This document shows, piece after piece, positions 16,517 to 24,496 of a stretch of DNA of 64,000 nucleotides (positions are counted from its first letter, which is position 1; each line of letters opens with the position of its first letter). Origin of the DNA: Pseudonocardia petroleophila (GTDB taxonomy: Bacteria; Actinomycetota; Actinomycetes; Mycobacteriales; Pseudonocardiaceae); contig NZ_CP060131.1 in assembly GCF_014235185.1 (NCBI RefSeq), forward strand, positions 6,393,501 to 6,457,500. Reading direction: 5' to 3'. The position numbers and the translations under genes were made by a program. Below the pieces are notes generated by a model. That model ran no database searches. It saw only the letters and a list, made by a program, of their open reading frames with translations, and was not told the origin of the DNA.

Positions 16517-16523
16517 GTTCAGC
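16506..16523 (-). promoter_or_regulatory. TetR operator candidate overlapping its own start codon
   Basis: GCTGAAC-GCAT-GTTCAGC is a perfect 7-bp inverted repeat with a 4-nt spacer, covering the tetR ATG. A further GTTCAG half-site lies about 10 nt upstream of the gene. The position would block transcription or translation of tetR itself. Confidence 0.6.
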
Positions 16524-16587
16524 GCGTGTTCAGTGCCGCGGCAAGGGCCGTTCCCCGCGGCCGGTCCGGGCGGCGGGCCGCCCGGCG

Positions 16588-17265
16588 CTACGGCAGCTTC
16601 CAGTCGACGGGTTCGCCGCCGATCTCCTCGAGCAGGTCGTTGGCGCGGCTGAACGGCTTGGAGCCGAAGAACCCGCGGTCGGCGCTCATCGGGCTGGGGT
16701 GGGCCGACTCCACCAGCGGCACGTCGACGAGCAGCGGGGCGAGGTTGCGGGCGTCGCGGCCCCACAGGATCGCCACCAGCGGCTCCCCGTCGCGGTCGAC
16801 GAGTGCGCGGATCGCCTGCTCGGTGACCTTCTCCCAGCCCTTGTCCCGGTGCGATCCCGGGTTGCCCGGCTCCACCGTGAGCACGCGGTTGAGCAGCAGC
16901 ACGCCCTGCTCGGCCCACGGCGTGAGGTCGCCGGTGGCCGGCGTCGGGTGGCCGAGGTCGTCGCTGTACTCGCGGAAGATGTTGGCCAGCGAGCGCGGCA
17001 CCGGCTTCGTCTCCGGCGCCACCGAGAACGACAGCCCGATCGCGTGCCCCGGCGTCGGGTACGGGTCCTGGCCGACGATCAGCACGCGCACGGCGTCGAA
17101 GGGCTGGGTGAAGGCGCGCAGGATGTTCGCCCCGGCCGGCAGGTAGCGCCGCCCGGCCCCCATCTCGGCGCGCAGGAACTCCCCCATGTCGGCGATCACC
17201 GGGGCGACGGGCTCCAGGGCCTGCGCCCACCCCGCCTCGACGACCTCGTGCAACGGCTTGGCCAT
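16588..17265 (-). CDS. ung: Uracil-DNA glycosylase, family 1
   Basis: 225-aa repair enzyme removing uracil from DNA. The water-activating loop VLIVGQDPYPTPGHAIGLSFSV, the uracil-binding LLLNRVLTVEPGNPGSH and the DNA-intercalating loop ESAHPSPMSADRGFFGSKPFS are all intact. ATG 17265 follows GGAGGG. It starts 1 nt after the carbonic anhydrase stop, so it is co-transcribed with it. In M. tuberculosis ung is next to thiL; here thiL is about 34 kb away. Confidence 0.97.
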   Translation of the reverse strand: MAKPLHEVVEAGWAQALEPVAPVIADMGEFLRAEMGAGRRYLPAGANILRAFTQPFDAVRVLIVGQDPYPTPGHAIGLSFSVAPETKPVPRSLANIFREYSDDLGHPTPATGDLTPWAEQGVLLLNRVLTVEPGNPGSHRDKGWEKVTEQAIRALVDRDGEPLVAILWGRDARNLAPLLVDVPLVESAHPSPMSADRGFFGSKPFSRANDLLEEIGGEPVDWKLP

Positions 17266-17266
17266 C

Positions 17267-17791
17267 TCAGCCCTCCAGTCGACGGAGCTCGGCGCGGAAC
17301 CGCTTCCCGCGACGGACGTAGGACGTGGCGGCGTAGGCGGTGGCGTCGGCCGGCACCTCGAAGCCCTCGCGCACCCGCGCCGGGATCCCCAGCGCCATGG
17401 TCCGCGGCGGAATCTGCGCCTTCGGCGACACCACGGCCCCGGCGGCGACGATCGCGCCCTCGCCGACCGTGGCCCCGTTGAGCACCACCGACCCGGACGA
17501 GACCAGCGCGCGGTCGCCGATCGTGGCGCCCTCGATGTGCACGTTGTGGCCGACCGTCACCTCGTCGCCGATGATCGTCGGCCGCTCCAGCGTGGTGTGG
17601 ATGATCGACCCGTCCTGGATGCTCGTGCGGGCGCCGACGACGATGTGGCCGTCGTCGCCGCGGAGCACCGCCGTGGGCCACACCGACGACTCGGCGCCGA
17701 TCGTCACGTTGCCGATCACGACGGCGTCCGGGTGGACGTAGGCGTCGGGATGGATGTCGGGCTCGACGTCACCGAGCGCGTAGAGGGGCAC
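17267..17791 (-). CDS. Gamma-class carbonic anhydrase-like hexapeptide protein
   Basis: 174-aa left-handed beta-helix protein built of hexapeptide repeats (IGNVTIGAESSVWPTAVLRGDDGHIVVGARTSIQDG onward). The histidines of IIHTTLER and GHNVHIEG occupy the metal-ligand positions of gamma carbonic anhydrases, and RGD and QDGS match the family. Many actinobacterial members have low or untested CO2-hydrating activity. GTG 17791 has TAGGGT 6 nt upstream. It lies just downstream of the antiporter operon and upstream of ung. Confidence 0.85.
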   Translation of the reverse strand: MPLYALGDVEPDIHPDAYVHPDAVVIGNVTIGAESSVWPTAVLRGDDGHIVVGARTSIQDGSIIHTTLERPTIIGDEVTVGHNVHIEGATIGDRALVSSGSVVLNGATVGEGAIVAAGAVVSPKAQIPPRTMALGIPARVREGFEVPADATAYAATSYVRRGKRFRAELRRLEG

Positions 17792-17797
17792 CGGGTC

Positions 17798-17803
17798 ACC
17801 CTA
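17798..17803 (-). promoter_or_regulatory. Candidate -10 (TAGGGT), leaderless carbonic anhydrase-ung
   Basis: TAGGGT on the minus strand, 6 nt before GTG 17791. It overlaps the TAG stop codon of mnhG, so the gene can be transcribed apart from the antiporter operon. Confidence 0.45.
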
Positions 17804-18175
17804 TGACGGCGGGGGTTCCGGTCCCTCGCGCGGCATCCGCGGCGCCAGCTCGTCGACGACGAGCAGCCGGGGCTGCACCGACCCGCCGTTGTACGCCGAC
17901 CGCCCGACGAGCTGCGCGATGACCGGCGCGGTGATCAGCTGGAACACCGCGACGAGCAGCAGCGTGACCGCGCTGTCGAGCGGCACCCGCAGCGCGGCCC
18001 CGGCGAGGATGAGGAACAGCCCGAGCGTCTGCGGCTTCGTGGCCGCCTGCATCCGGGACAGGACGCTGGGCAGGCGGACCAGGCCGATCGCCCCCAGCAG
18101 GCACTGCGTCGCACCGGCCAGCAGCAGGACCGCGGACAGGACGTCCGTGACGGCGGCGGGGATCACCGGTGCCAC
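17801..18175 (-). CDS. mnhG: Na+/H+ antiporter subunit MnhG/MrpG
   Basis: 124-aa membrane subunit of the multisubunit cation/proton antiporter. Three hydrophobic segments include VLSAVLLLAGATQCLLGAIGLVRLP and the family motif RLPSVLSRMQAATKPQTLG. The C-terminal tail (about 30 aa) is polar and Pro-rich. GTG 18175 overlaps the mnhF end. It is the last gene of the operon. Confidence 0.9.
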   Translation of the reverse strand: MAPVIPAAVTDVLSAVLLLAGATQCLLGAIGLVRLPSVLSRMQAATKPQTLGLFLILAGAALRVPLDSAVTLLLVAVFQLITAPVIAQLVGRSAYNGGSVQPRLLVVDELAPRMPREGPEPPPS

Positions 18176-18429
18176 TCCCTTCGCTCGGCCAGCCGCGCGG
18201 CCGTGGCGGACCCGACGAACGCCAGCAGGGCGAACGCCACCAGCAGCGGGATGTTCGAGCCGTCGCGGAAGTACGCCACGTACACCGCGGTGGCCCCGAT
18301 GATGAGGACGACGAACACGTCGAGGGCGGCGATCCGGTCGAGCGTGTCGGGGCCGCGGAACAGGCGCACGAGCGTGAGCAGACCGGCCAGGACCATGATC
18401 CCGAGCACGATCACGTAGACGGTGTCCAT
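18163..18429 (-). CDS. mnhF: Na+/H+ antiporter subunit MnhF/MrpF
   Basis: 88-aa subunit with three membrane segments. The RLFRGPDTLDRIAALDVFVVLIIG motif is characteristic of MrpF. ATG 18429 overlaps the mnhE stop (ATGA) and the 3' end overlaps mnhG, so translation is coupled. Confidence 0.92.
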   Translation of the reverse strand: MDTVYVIVLGIMVLAGLLTLVRLFRGPDTLDRIAALDVFVVLIIGATAVYVAYFRDGSNIPLLVAFALLAFVGSATAARLAERREWHR

Positions 18430-18959
18430 CAGCGCGAGCACGCCCTCTCCAGCTCCAGAGCCGCCGCGTGCTCCTCCGGTGTGCCGAAGGCCGCGAGCAC
18501 CCGCCGCTGGATGCCCAGCGCGGACCGGCGGGCCGTCTCGACCCCCGCGGCGTCGCGCGGCCCGACGACGTAGATGTACCAGCGGCTCTGCCGCAGGTCC
18601 ATCTGCAGGACCAGCGTGCCCGGCGTGAGCGTGTAGGCCCCCGCGACGAGCGCGACGACGCGGTCGGAGCTGCTCAGCAGCGGCAGGTCCAGCACCGCGC
18701 CGAGCGTCCGCGGCCCGTGCCGCAGCGTCTGCCGGCTCACCTCGGCCGAGGACACCACCAGGTCGCGCGCGAGGAACCCGACCAGCCGCAGCAGCGCCAG
18801 CGGCCGCACGGGCAGCCGTCCCTCGACCGCGCCCGGCCGCCAGATCCCGGTGATCACGTACCCGACCACCACCCCGCCGACGATCGTCAGCAGCGTGAAC
18901 GACCCCCACAGCAGCACCCACACCAGCGTCAGCCACGCCACGCTCAGCGCCCGGTTCAT
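18429..18959 (-). CDS. mnhE: Na+/H+ antiporter subunit MnhE/MrpE
   Basis: 176-aa subunit with two N-terminal membrane segments (ALSVAWLTLVWVLLWGSFTLLTIVGGVVVGYVI). The cytosolic domain contains the family segment YTLTPGTLVLQMDLRQSRWYIYVVG. It overlaps mnhD and mnhF by a few bases on either side. Length is normal for the family. Confidence 0.92.
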   Translation of the reverse strand: MNRALSVAWLTLVWVLLWGSFTLLTIVGGVVVGYVITGIWRPGAVEGRLPVRPLALLRLVGFLARDLVVSSAEVSRQTLRHGPRTLGAVLDLPLLSSSDRVVALVAGAYTLTPGTLVLQMDLRQSRWYIYVVGPRDAAGVETARRSALGIQRRVLAAFGTPEEHAAALELERACSR

Positions 18960-20509
18960 CGCTCCGCCCCCAGCACCGCGGCGATGTAGGGCTCGCGGTC
19001 GAGCAGGTCGACCCCGGCCCGCCCGGTGACCGACGTCAGCGGCCCGGCGAACGCCGCGATCGCCAGGCTCACCACGACCAGCCCGGCCGTGGCCGCGAAC
19101 ATCGGCGTGGGCGTGCGCGACGTGCCCACCAGCACCTCGTCGTCGGGATCGTCGTCGGGCAGCGCGGCCTTCGGCTCGCCCCAGAACACGCGCACCCACA
19201 CCCGGGCCAGGGCGTAGAGGGTGAGCAGGCTGGCCACGACCACCACCCCGGCGACGACGGTGGGCCACAGCCCGGCCGCCGCGCCGGCCTGCAGCAGCGC
19301 CAGCTTCGCGACGAACCCGGCCGTCGGCGGCACGCCCGCGAGCGTGAGCGCGGGGACGGCGTAGAGCGCGGCGAGCCACGGCGCCGTGCGCAGCAACCCG
19401 CCCATCTCGTCGAGCAGGACGGTGCCGGTGCGCCGGGTGATCAGACCGCTGACCAGGAACAGCGTGGCCAGCACCGTGATGTGGTGCGCGGCGTAGAGCG
19501 CGGCGCCGGACACCCCGGCGGCGTCGAACACCGCGAGCCCGAACAGCATGAACCCGATGTGGCTGACCAGCAGGAACGACAGCAGCCGGTTCATGTCGTT
19601 CTGCGCGAGCGCCCCGAGCGCCCCGATCAGCATCGTGGCGGTGGCGATCACCAGCAGCAGCGCCCAGGGCTCCTCGCGGGGGAAGAGCAGCGTCTGGGTC
19701 CGCAGCATCGCGTAGAAGCCGACCTTGGTGAGCAGGCCCGCGAACAGCGCCGCGACCGGGCCGGGGGCGTTCGGGTAGCTGTCGGGCAGCCAGAAGTGCA
19801 GCGGCACCATCGCGGCCTTGATCCCGAACACCAGCAGCAGCATCAGGCCGAGGACGGTGGCCAGGCCGGGCGGCAGCAGCTCGACGCGGCCCGCGAGGTC
19901 GGCGAGGTTGACCGTGCCGGTGGCCGCGTAGACCAGCGCGATCGCGGTGAGGAACAGCAGCGAGGACAGCAGGCTGACCGTCACGTACGTCATCCCCGCG
20001 CGGATCTTCTTCGCGCTGGTGCGCCGGGTGATCAGGACGTAGGACGCGGTGAGCATGACCTCGAACGCCACGAACAGCGAGAACAGGTCGCCGACGAGGT
20101 AGGCGAGCGAGACGCCCGCCGACAGCATGAGGTACATGGGATGGAACGTGGTGCTGGCGGTGCCGCGGCCGTAGTCGGCGATGCGCTGGTCGATCGCGTA
20201 GACCAGCACCGCGAGCGTCACCAGCGTGGAGACCAGCAGCAGCAGCGCCGAGAGCCGGTCGGCCACCAGCGCGATCCCGACGGGCGCGGCCCAGCCGCCG
20301 AGCGAGGCGACCACCGGCCCGGACCCGTCGCTGACGACGAGCAGCACGCCGGCGATCGCCGACACCGCGAGGAGCACCACGATGCCGACGACGCGCTGCA
20401 GCGTGGGCGAGCGGCTCCCGATGACGGTCACGGCCGCGCCGAGGATCGGCAGCAGCACGGGGAGGGCGAGCAGCCACGCGTACGGGCTCGTGTCGACGGC
20501 GGGGTTCAC
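18956..20509 (-). CDS. mnhD: Na+/H+ antiporter subunit MnhD/MrpD
   Basis: 517-aa, about 14-TM proton-conducting subunit related to complex I NuoM/NuoN. The NADH-ubiquinone/plastoquinone oxidoreductase core is visible in LFVAFEVMLTASYVLITRR (with the membrane Glu), GIKAAMVPLHFWLPDSYPNAPGPVAALFAGLLTKVGFYAMLR (with Lys and His), and LSFLLVSHIGFMLFG. GTG 20509 overlaps the mnhC stop by 4 nt. Confidence 0.95.
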   Translation of the reverse strand: MNPAVDTSPYAWLLALPVLLPILGAAVTVIGSRSPTLQRVVGIVVLLAVSAIAGVLLVVSDGSGPVVASLGGWAAPVGIALVADRLSALLLLVSTLVTLAVLVYAIDQRIADYGRGTASTTFHPMYLMLSAGVSLAYLVGDLFSLFVAFEVMLTASYVLITRRTSAKKIRAGMTYVTVSLLSSLLFLTAIALVYAATGTVNLADLAGRVELLPPGLATVLGLMLLLVFGIKAAMVPLHFWLPDSYPNAPGPVAALFAGLLTKVGFYAMLRTQTLLFPREEPWALLLVIATATMLIGALGALAQNDMNRLLSFLLVSHIGFMLFGLAVFDAAGVSGAALYAAHHITVLATLFLVSGLITRRTGTVLLDEMGGLLRTAPWLAALYAVPALTLAGVPPTAGFVAKLALLQAGAAAGLWPTVVAGVVVVASLLTLYALARVWVRVFWGEPKAALPDDDPDDEVLVGTSRTPTPMFAATAGLVVVSLAIAAFAGPLTSVTGRAGVDLLDREPYIAAVLGAER

Positions 20510-20979
20510 CGGGCCGCCGTCTCGAGGTCGTCGTCGGCCTCGTCGTCGTCGGTCCCGTCGTCGTCGGACGGGCGGTCGCGGTCGGCGTGGTCGTGGTCCT
20601 CGTCCAGCGACGCCGACGGCATCCGCTGGGTGGCGATGCGGCGGTCCTCGACGTCGTCCTGCACCTCGTCGTGGCCGACCAGCACGAACGACCGGTAGCC
20701 CAGCGCCAGCAGGAACGTGGTGAGCGCGAAGGTGATCACCACCGCGGTGAGGGCGAGCGCCTGCGGCAGCGGGTCGGTGATGGCCCCCACGATGCCCGTG
20801 CCGAGCACCGGAGGGGCCCCGGGCGGGCCCGCGGCGATCTGCAGCAGCAGGTTGGTGCCGTGCCCGAGCACGACGACGCCGAGCAGCACGCGCATGAGCG
20901 AGCGCTGCAGCAGCAGGTAGAAGCCCGCGGCGAACAGGGTGCCGACCGTGAGCGCCATGATCACGTTGATGGTGGTCAT
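20506..20979 (-). CDS. mnhC: Na+/H+ antiporter subunit MnhC/MrpC with acidic C-terminal tail
   Basis: 157 aa. The first about 105 residues are a NuoK-like three-helix subunit (IMALTVGTLFAAGFYLLLQRSLMRVLLGVVVLGHGTNLLL, then PLPQALALTAVVITFALTTFLLALGYR). The remaining about 50 residues are a highly acidic tail rich in Asp, Glu and His (for example DEDHDHADRDRPSDDDGTDDDEADDD), longer than in the usual about 112-aa MrpC. The tail could bind cations or sense ionic strength; that is inference. Confidence 0.92.
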   Translation of the reverse strand: MTTINVIMALTVGTLFAAGFYLLLQRSLMRVLLGVVVLGHGTNLLLQIAAGPPGAPPVLGTGIVGAITDPLPQALALTAVVITFALTTFLLALGYRSFVLVGHDEVQDDVEDRRIATQRMPSASLDEDHDHADRDRPSDDDGTDDDEADDDLETAAR

Positions 20980-21524
20980 CAGGGGCTCTCCCCCGCGTCG
21001 TGCATGTCGCGGTCGATGCCGGCGCCGAGCGAGCGCAGCAGGTCGAGCACCACGCCCACGATGAGGACGTAGACCCCGACGTCGAGGAACAGGCTGGTCT
21101 GCGTGGAGACGGTCCCGACCAGCGGCAGCGTCGTCTCCAGCTTCGCGCTGGACAGCACCGGAGCCCCCAGCGCCAGCGGCACCAGCGCCGTGAGCACCGA
21201 GATCGTGAGGCCGGAGCCGATCAGCACCGGCGGGCGCACCGACACCACCGCGCCGAGCCCGACGTCCCCGCCCGCGATGTAGCGCAGCACGAACGCCAGG
21301 CCCGCGACCAGCCCGCCGGAGAAGCCGCCGCCGGGCGAGTAGTGCCCCACCAGCAGCAGGTACAGCGAGAACACGAGCATCGTCGGGAACAGCGTGCGGG
21401 TGGCGACCTCGAGCAGCAGCGTGCGGTCGTGCCCGTCGCGGCAGCGCCCGGAGAGCAGCCAGCCCTCGACGGGGCGGTCCCACTCGTCGAACGGGACGGG
21501 ATCGGTGTGGACGGGGTCGGTCAT
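20979..21524 (-). CDS. mnhB: Na+/H+ antiporter subunit MnhB/MrpB
   Basis: 181-aa subunit. After a polar N-terminal stretch of about 40 residues, the MnhB domain begins at EVATRTLFPTMLVFSLYLLLVGHYSPGGGFSGGLVAGLAFVLRYIAGG, with the conserved H..PGGGF motif. Two or three further membrane segments follow. It overlaps mnhA by 4 nt and mnhC by 1 nt. Confidence 0.94.
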   Translation of the reverse strand: MTDPVHTDPVPFDEWDRPVEGWLLSGRCRDGHDRTLLLEVATRTLFPTMLVFSLYLLLVGHYSPGGGFSGGLVAGLAFVLRYIAGGDVGLGAVVSVRPPVLIGSGLTISVLTALVPLALGAPVLSSAKLETTLPLVGTVSTQTSLFLDVGVYVLIVGVVLDLLRSLGAGIDRDMHDAGESP

Positions 21525-23860
21525 CCGAGCACGTCCTTCTCGTGGGAGGGGGTGCCGCTGCCGCTGCCGCGGCCCCGGTCGTAGCGGGTGGCGAGGACGA
21601 GGCTGGCGACGCCGGCCGCGGCGACGAACAGCACGCCGATCTCGCCGACGGTGTCGAGCGCCCGGAAGTCGACGATGATCGCGGCGACGATGTTGTCGGC
21701 CCCGGCGCCCTCGGGGGCCAGCGCCACGAAGTCGTCGCTGGCCGACGCCGGACCGACCCGGGCGCCGGACAGCACCACCGCCACCCCGGCGACGACGGTG
21801 CCGCCGACCGCGGCCAGCGCGGCCTTGAACACCTGCGAGCGCCGCGGGGACGCCTGCTCGGTGAAGTGCGACGGCAGCCGGCGCAGCACGAAGACGAACG
21901 CCACCAGCGACAGCGTCTCCACGAGGAACTGCGCGAGCGCGAGGTCGGGCGCGCCGTCGACGACGAACAGCCCGCCCACGCCGTAGCCGATGACGCCGAC
22001 GAGCAGCACCGCGGTGAACCGGCGCCGGGCGCGCACCACCGCGACGGCGGCCACCACGACCGCGATCCCCAGCGGGACCTGCGCGATCTCGTGGTAGAAG
22101 ACCTGGTCACCGGGCCACGTGCCGCCGACGATGGTGGCCGGGGCGAGGAACAGCACCACCACGGCCAGGATCGTGGCGAGGTAGGCGGGCAGGGAACCCA
22201 CCTGCAACCGCCCGGTGACGCCGACGGCCACGCGCTCCAGGCCGGCCACCGTGTTCTCGTAGCCGTTCTGGGCGCTGAGCGGGCTGCGGTGCGCGAGCTT
22301 CTTCACGCGCCTGCGCTGCACGTGCAGGGCGAGACCGCCGCCGAGGGCGATCGCCGAGAACAGCAGCGGCAGGCCGAGGCCGTGCCACAGCGCGAGGTCG
22401 TAGTCGGCCTGCTCGGCGTCGACGGGCACGTACTGGTCGGCGTAGGGGCCCGCCAGCGCGTCGACGACGGGGGCGACGAGCCCGAGCGCGAGCCCGCCCA
22501 GCACGCACAGCCAGACCGGTGCGGTGAGCAGCGGCCCCGGCGCGTGCACCGGCGTCGCGTCCTTCCCTGCCTTGTCCGCGAACGCCCCCCACACGAACCG
22601 GGCGCTGTAGGCCGCGGTGAGCACCGAGCCGACGAGCAGCCCGATCGCGATCGCCCAGCTCCGCGCGCCCTCCTCGGCGATGAAGGCCTCGAACGCGGTC
22701 TCCTTGCCGATGAACCCGAGCAGCGGCGGCAGTCCGGCCATCGACGCCGCGGCGAGCACACCGGCGATCGCGAGGCCGGGCATCGACCGGCGCAGGCCCG
22801 AGAGCCTGCGCAGGTCGCGGGTGCCGGTGGCGTGGTCGATCGCCCCGACGATCATGAACAGCGGGGCCTTGAACAGCCCGTGCGCGAGCAGCATCCCGAT
22901 GCCGGCCAGCGCCGCGATCCGCCCGCCCGCGCCGAACAGGACCATGAGGAAGCCGAGCTGGCTGACGGTGCCGAAGGCGAGCACCCGCTTGAGGTCGGTC
23001 TCGGCGAGCGCCCGCCAGCCGCCGACGAGCATCGTGCCCAGCCCGACGACGACGATCGGCACCCACCACACCGCGAGGTCGGCGAACCCGGGCGACAGGC
23101 GGGCCACCAGGTAGACCCCGGCCTTCACCATCGACGCCGCGTGCAGGTACGCGCTGACGGGGGTGGGCGCGACCATCGCGGCCGGCAGCCACGGGTGGAA
23201 GGGCAGCTGCGCCGACTTCGTGAACGCCCCGAGCAGGATCAGCAGCAGCGCCACCGGGACCATCCCGCCGCGCGGCGGGTCGGCGAGGATCTCCGAGATC
23301 CGGTACGTGCCCGCCGCCTCGCCGAGCAGCACGAACCCGAGCAGCATCGACAGCCCGCCCAGCACCGTGACCAGCAGCGCCTGCAGGGCCGCGCGCCTGC
23401 TCTCCCGCTTGTCGCCGCGCTGCCCCACGAGCAGGTACGACGTGATCGAGGTGAGCTCCCAGAACACGTACAGCGTCAGCAGGTCGTCGGCCAGGACGAG
23501 GCCGAGCATGACGCCCGCGAACGTGAGCACCAGCGCGGCCGAGCGGGTGGCCTCCTCCGACGTGGGTCCGAAGTAGCCCGCGCTGTAGACGAGGATCACC
23601 GCGCCGAGGCCGGAGACCAGCACGATCATCGCCAGCGCGAGCGCGTCGAGGCGGAAGCTCAGCTCCAGCCCGAGCGTCGGCGCCCAGGCCACCGACTCGG
23701 TGACCCCGGCCCCGAGCACGGTCCCCACCTGCGCCAGCGCCCACAGCAGGGTGACGGCGGGCAGCACGGCCGCCACGAGGAACGCGAGGCGGTGACCACG
23801 GGCGGAGGCCAGCGGGAGCAGCAGCGCCACGACGAGGTGGGCGACGACGAGCGCGAGCAC
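21521..23860 (-). CDS. mnhA: Na+/H+ antiporter subunit MnhA/MrpA
   Basis: 779-aa giant subunit related to NuoL. Proton-channel motifs are present: FWELTSITSYLLVGQR (membrane Glu), KSAQLPFHPWLPAAMVAPTPVSAYLHAASMVKAGVYLVAR (Lys/His) and FGTVSQLGFLMVLFG. The C-terminal MrpA-specific part (about residue 590 on) carries the domain that docks MnhB/E. GTG 23860 follows GAGGAG by about 5 nt and opens a seven-gene A-B-C-D-E-F-G operon in the canonical order. The complex exports Na+ (and possibly K+/Ca2+) against protons for pH and salt homeostasis. Confidence 0.95.
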   Translation of the reverse strand: MLALVVAHLVVALLLPLASARGHRLAFLVAAVLPAVTLLWALAQVGTVLGAGVTESVAWAPTLGLELSFRLDALALAMIVLVSGLGAVILVYSAGYFGPTSEEATRSAALVLTFAGVMLGLVLADDLLTLYVFWELTSITSYLLVGQRGDKRESRRAALQALLVTVLGGLSMLLGFVLLGEAAGTYRISEILADPPRGGMVPVALLLILLGAFTKSAQLPFHPWLPAAMVAPTPVSAYLHAASMVKAGVYLVARLSPGFADLAVWWVPIVVVGLGTMLVGGWRALAETDLKRVLAFGTVSQLGFLMVLFGAGGRIAALAGIGMLLAHGLFKAPLFMIVGAIDHATGTRDLRRLSGLRRSMPGLAIAGVLAAASMAGLPPLLGFIGKETAFEAFIAEEGARSWAIAIGLLVGSVLTAAYSARFVWGAFADKAGKDATPVHAPGPLLTAPVWLCVLGGLALGLVAPVVDALAGPYADQYVPVDAEQADYDLALWHGLGLPLLFSAIALGGGLALHVQRRRVKKLAHRSPLSAQNGYENTVAGLERVAVGVTGRLQVGSLPAYLATILAVVVLFLAPATIVGGTWPGDQVFYHEIAQVPLGIAVVVAAVAVVRARRRFTAVLLVGVIGYGVGGLFVVDGAPDLALAQFLVETLSLVAFVFVLRRLPSHFTEQASPRRSQVFKAALAAVGGTVVAGVAVVLSGARVGPASASDDFVALAPEGAGADNIVAAIIVDFRALDTVGEIGVLFVAAAGVASLVLATRYDRGRGSGSGTPSHEKDVLG

Positions 23861-24047
23861 GCCACTCCTCTCGGTCGGGGCCGGGCAGGCGTCACCGTCG
23901 TCGGCGTGGGGACACCGGCGACGGTCGGGGACTTGTTGACCACCACCCTACCGGCGGTGCTCGTCGGCTCCGAGCAGCGAACGACCCGTGAGGGGGCTCA
24001 CGCTGATCTGCTGGAACGATTCAGAAGATCGACGCGCTGTACCTGAC
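23861..24047. other. Divergent intergenic region between mnhA and a possible mini-ORF
   Basis: Upstream region of the mnh operon. A TAGGGT hexamer at 23945-23950 (minus strand) is a possible -10 for mnhA, about 85 nt before its start, but no -35 supports it. I see no gene here on either strand. Confidence 0.4.
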
Positions 24048-24146
24048 GTGACTGCTTCCACCACCTTCCGTCAGCTCCTCCGCCGCCTCGACGCCTGGAC
24101 CCTCACGGTGTTCAACCCGCGCCTGCCCGCCGACACCCGGCGCTGA
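24048..24146 (+). CDS. Possible 32-aa small protein
   Basis: GTG-initiated mini-ORF encoding (M)TASTTFRQLLRRLDAWTLTVFNPRLPADTRR. The peptide is basic and amphipathic, with a hydrophobic LDAWTLTVFNPRLP core. The stop codon is followed after 11 nt by a 17-bp terminator, which suggests a real transcript. There is no clear Shine-Dalgarno, and the upstream TGTACCT is only a weak -10 candidate. I do not recognise a family. It could be a chance ORF; conservation at this locus would settle it. Confidence 0.4.
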   Translation: MTASTTFRQLLRRLDAWTLTVFNPRLPADTRR

Positions 24147-24157
24147 CGCCCGCGCAC

Positions 24158-24196
24158 CCGGCCGCCCGCGCACGTCCTGCGTGCGCGGGCGGCCGG
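24158..24196. terminator. 17-bp bidirectional hairpin terminator
   Basis: The arms CCGGCCGCCCGCGCACG and CGTGCGCGGGCGGCCGG are perfectly complementary around the loop TCCTG. It lies between the plus-strand mini-ORF and the minus-strand small membrane protein gene, so it can serve both. Its CGTGCGCGG tip resembles the outer arms of the 42-nt palindromes elsewhere in the window. Confidence 0.85.
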
Positions 24197-24212
24197 TGCG
24201 TGCGCGGCCCGG

Positions 24213-24467
24213 TCAGCCCGTGATCGTCGGGCGCAGGCGCTGCCAGGTCACGAAGATCGCGGCGACGACGAGCATGCCGATGCCCGTCCACAGGTTGATG
24301 TCGACGCCGCCGGACTTCGCCAGCTGCTCGGGGCTGCCGCCGAACAGGCCGAGCAGGGTGAGGATCACGCCGTAGACGCCGAACAGCACGGCGATCACGG
24401 TGCGCAGGTCGAACAGCGAGCCGGCCGCGCTGCGCGGCGCGGCGGTCGGGGTGTTCTCGTCCGTCAT
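24213..24467 (-). CDS. Small two-TM protein paired with sodium:solute symporter
   Basis: 84-aa protein. A polar N-terminus (MTDENTPTAAPRSAAGS) is followed by the membrane segments LRTVIAVLFGVYGVILTLLGLFGG and LWTGIGMLVVAAIFVTWQRL. ATG 24467 is preferred over the ATG 15 nt upstream because GGGAGG sits at the right distance. It lies 29 nt downstream of the symporter gene. Small membrane partners of SSS transporters are known (YjcH with ActP, YhdT with PanF), so an accessory subunit role is plausible but unproven. Confidence 0.75.
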   Translation of the reverse strand: MTDENTPTAAPRSAAGSLFDLRTVIAVLFGVYGVILTLLGLFGGSPEQLAKSGGVDINLWTGIGMLVVAAIFVTWQRLRPTITG

Positions 24468-24496
24468 CGGGTTGCCTCCCATGGCACGAGCGGGTC

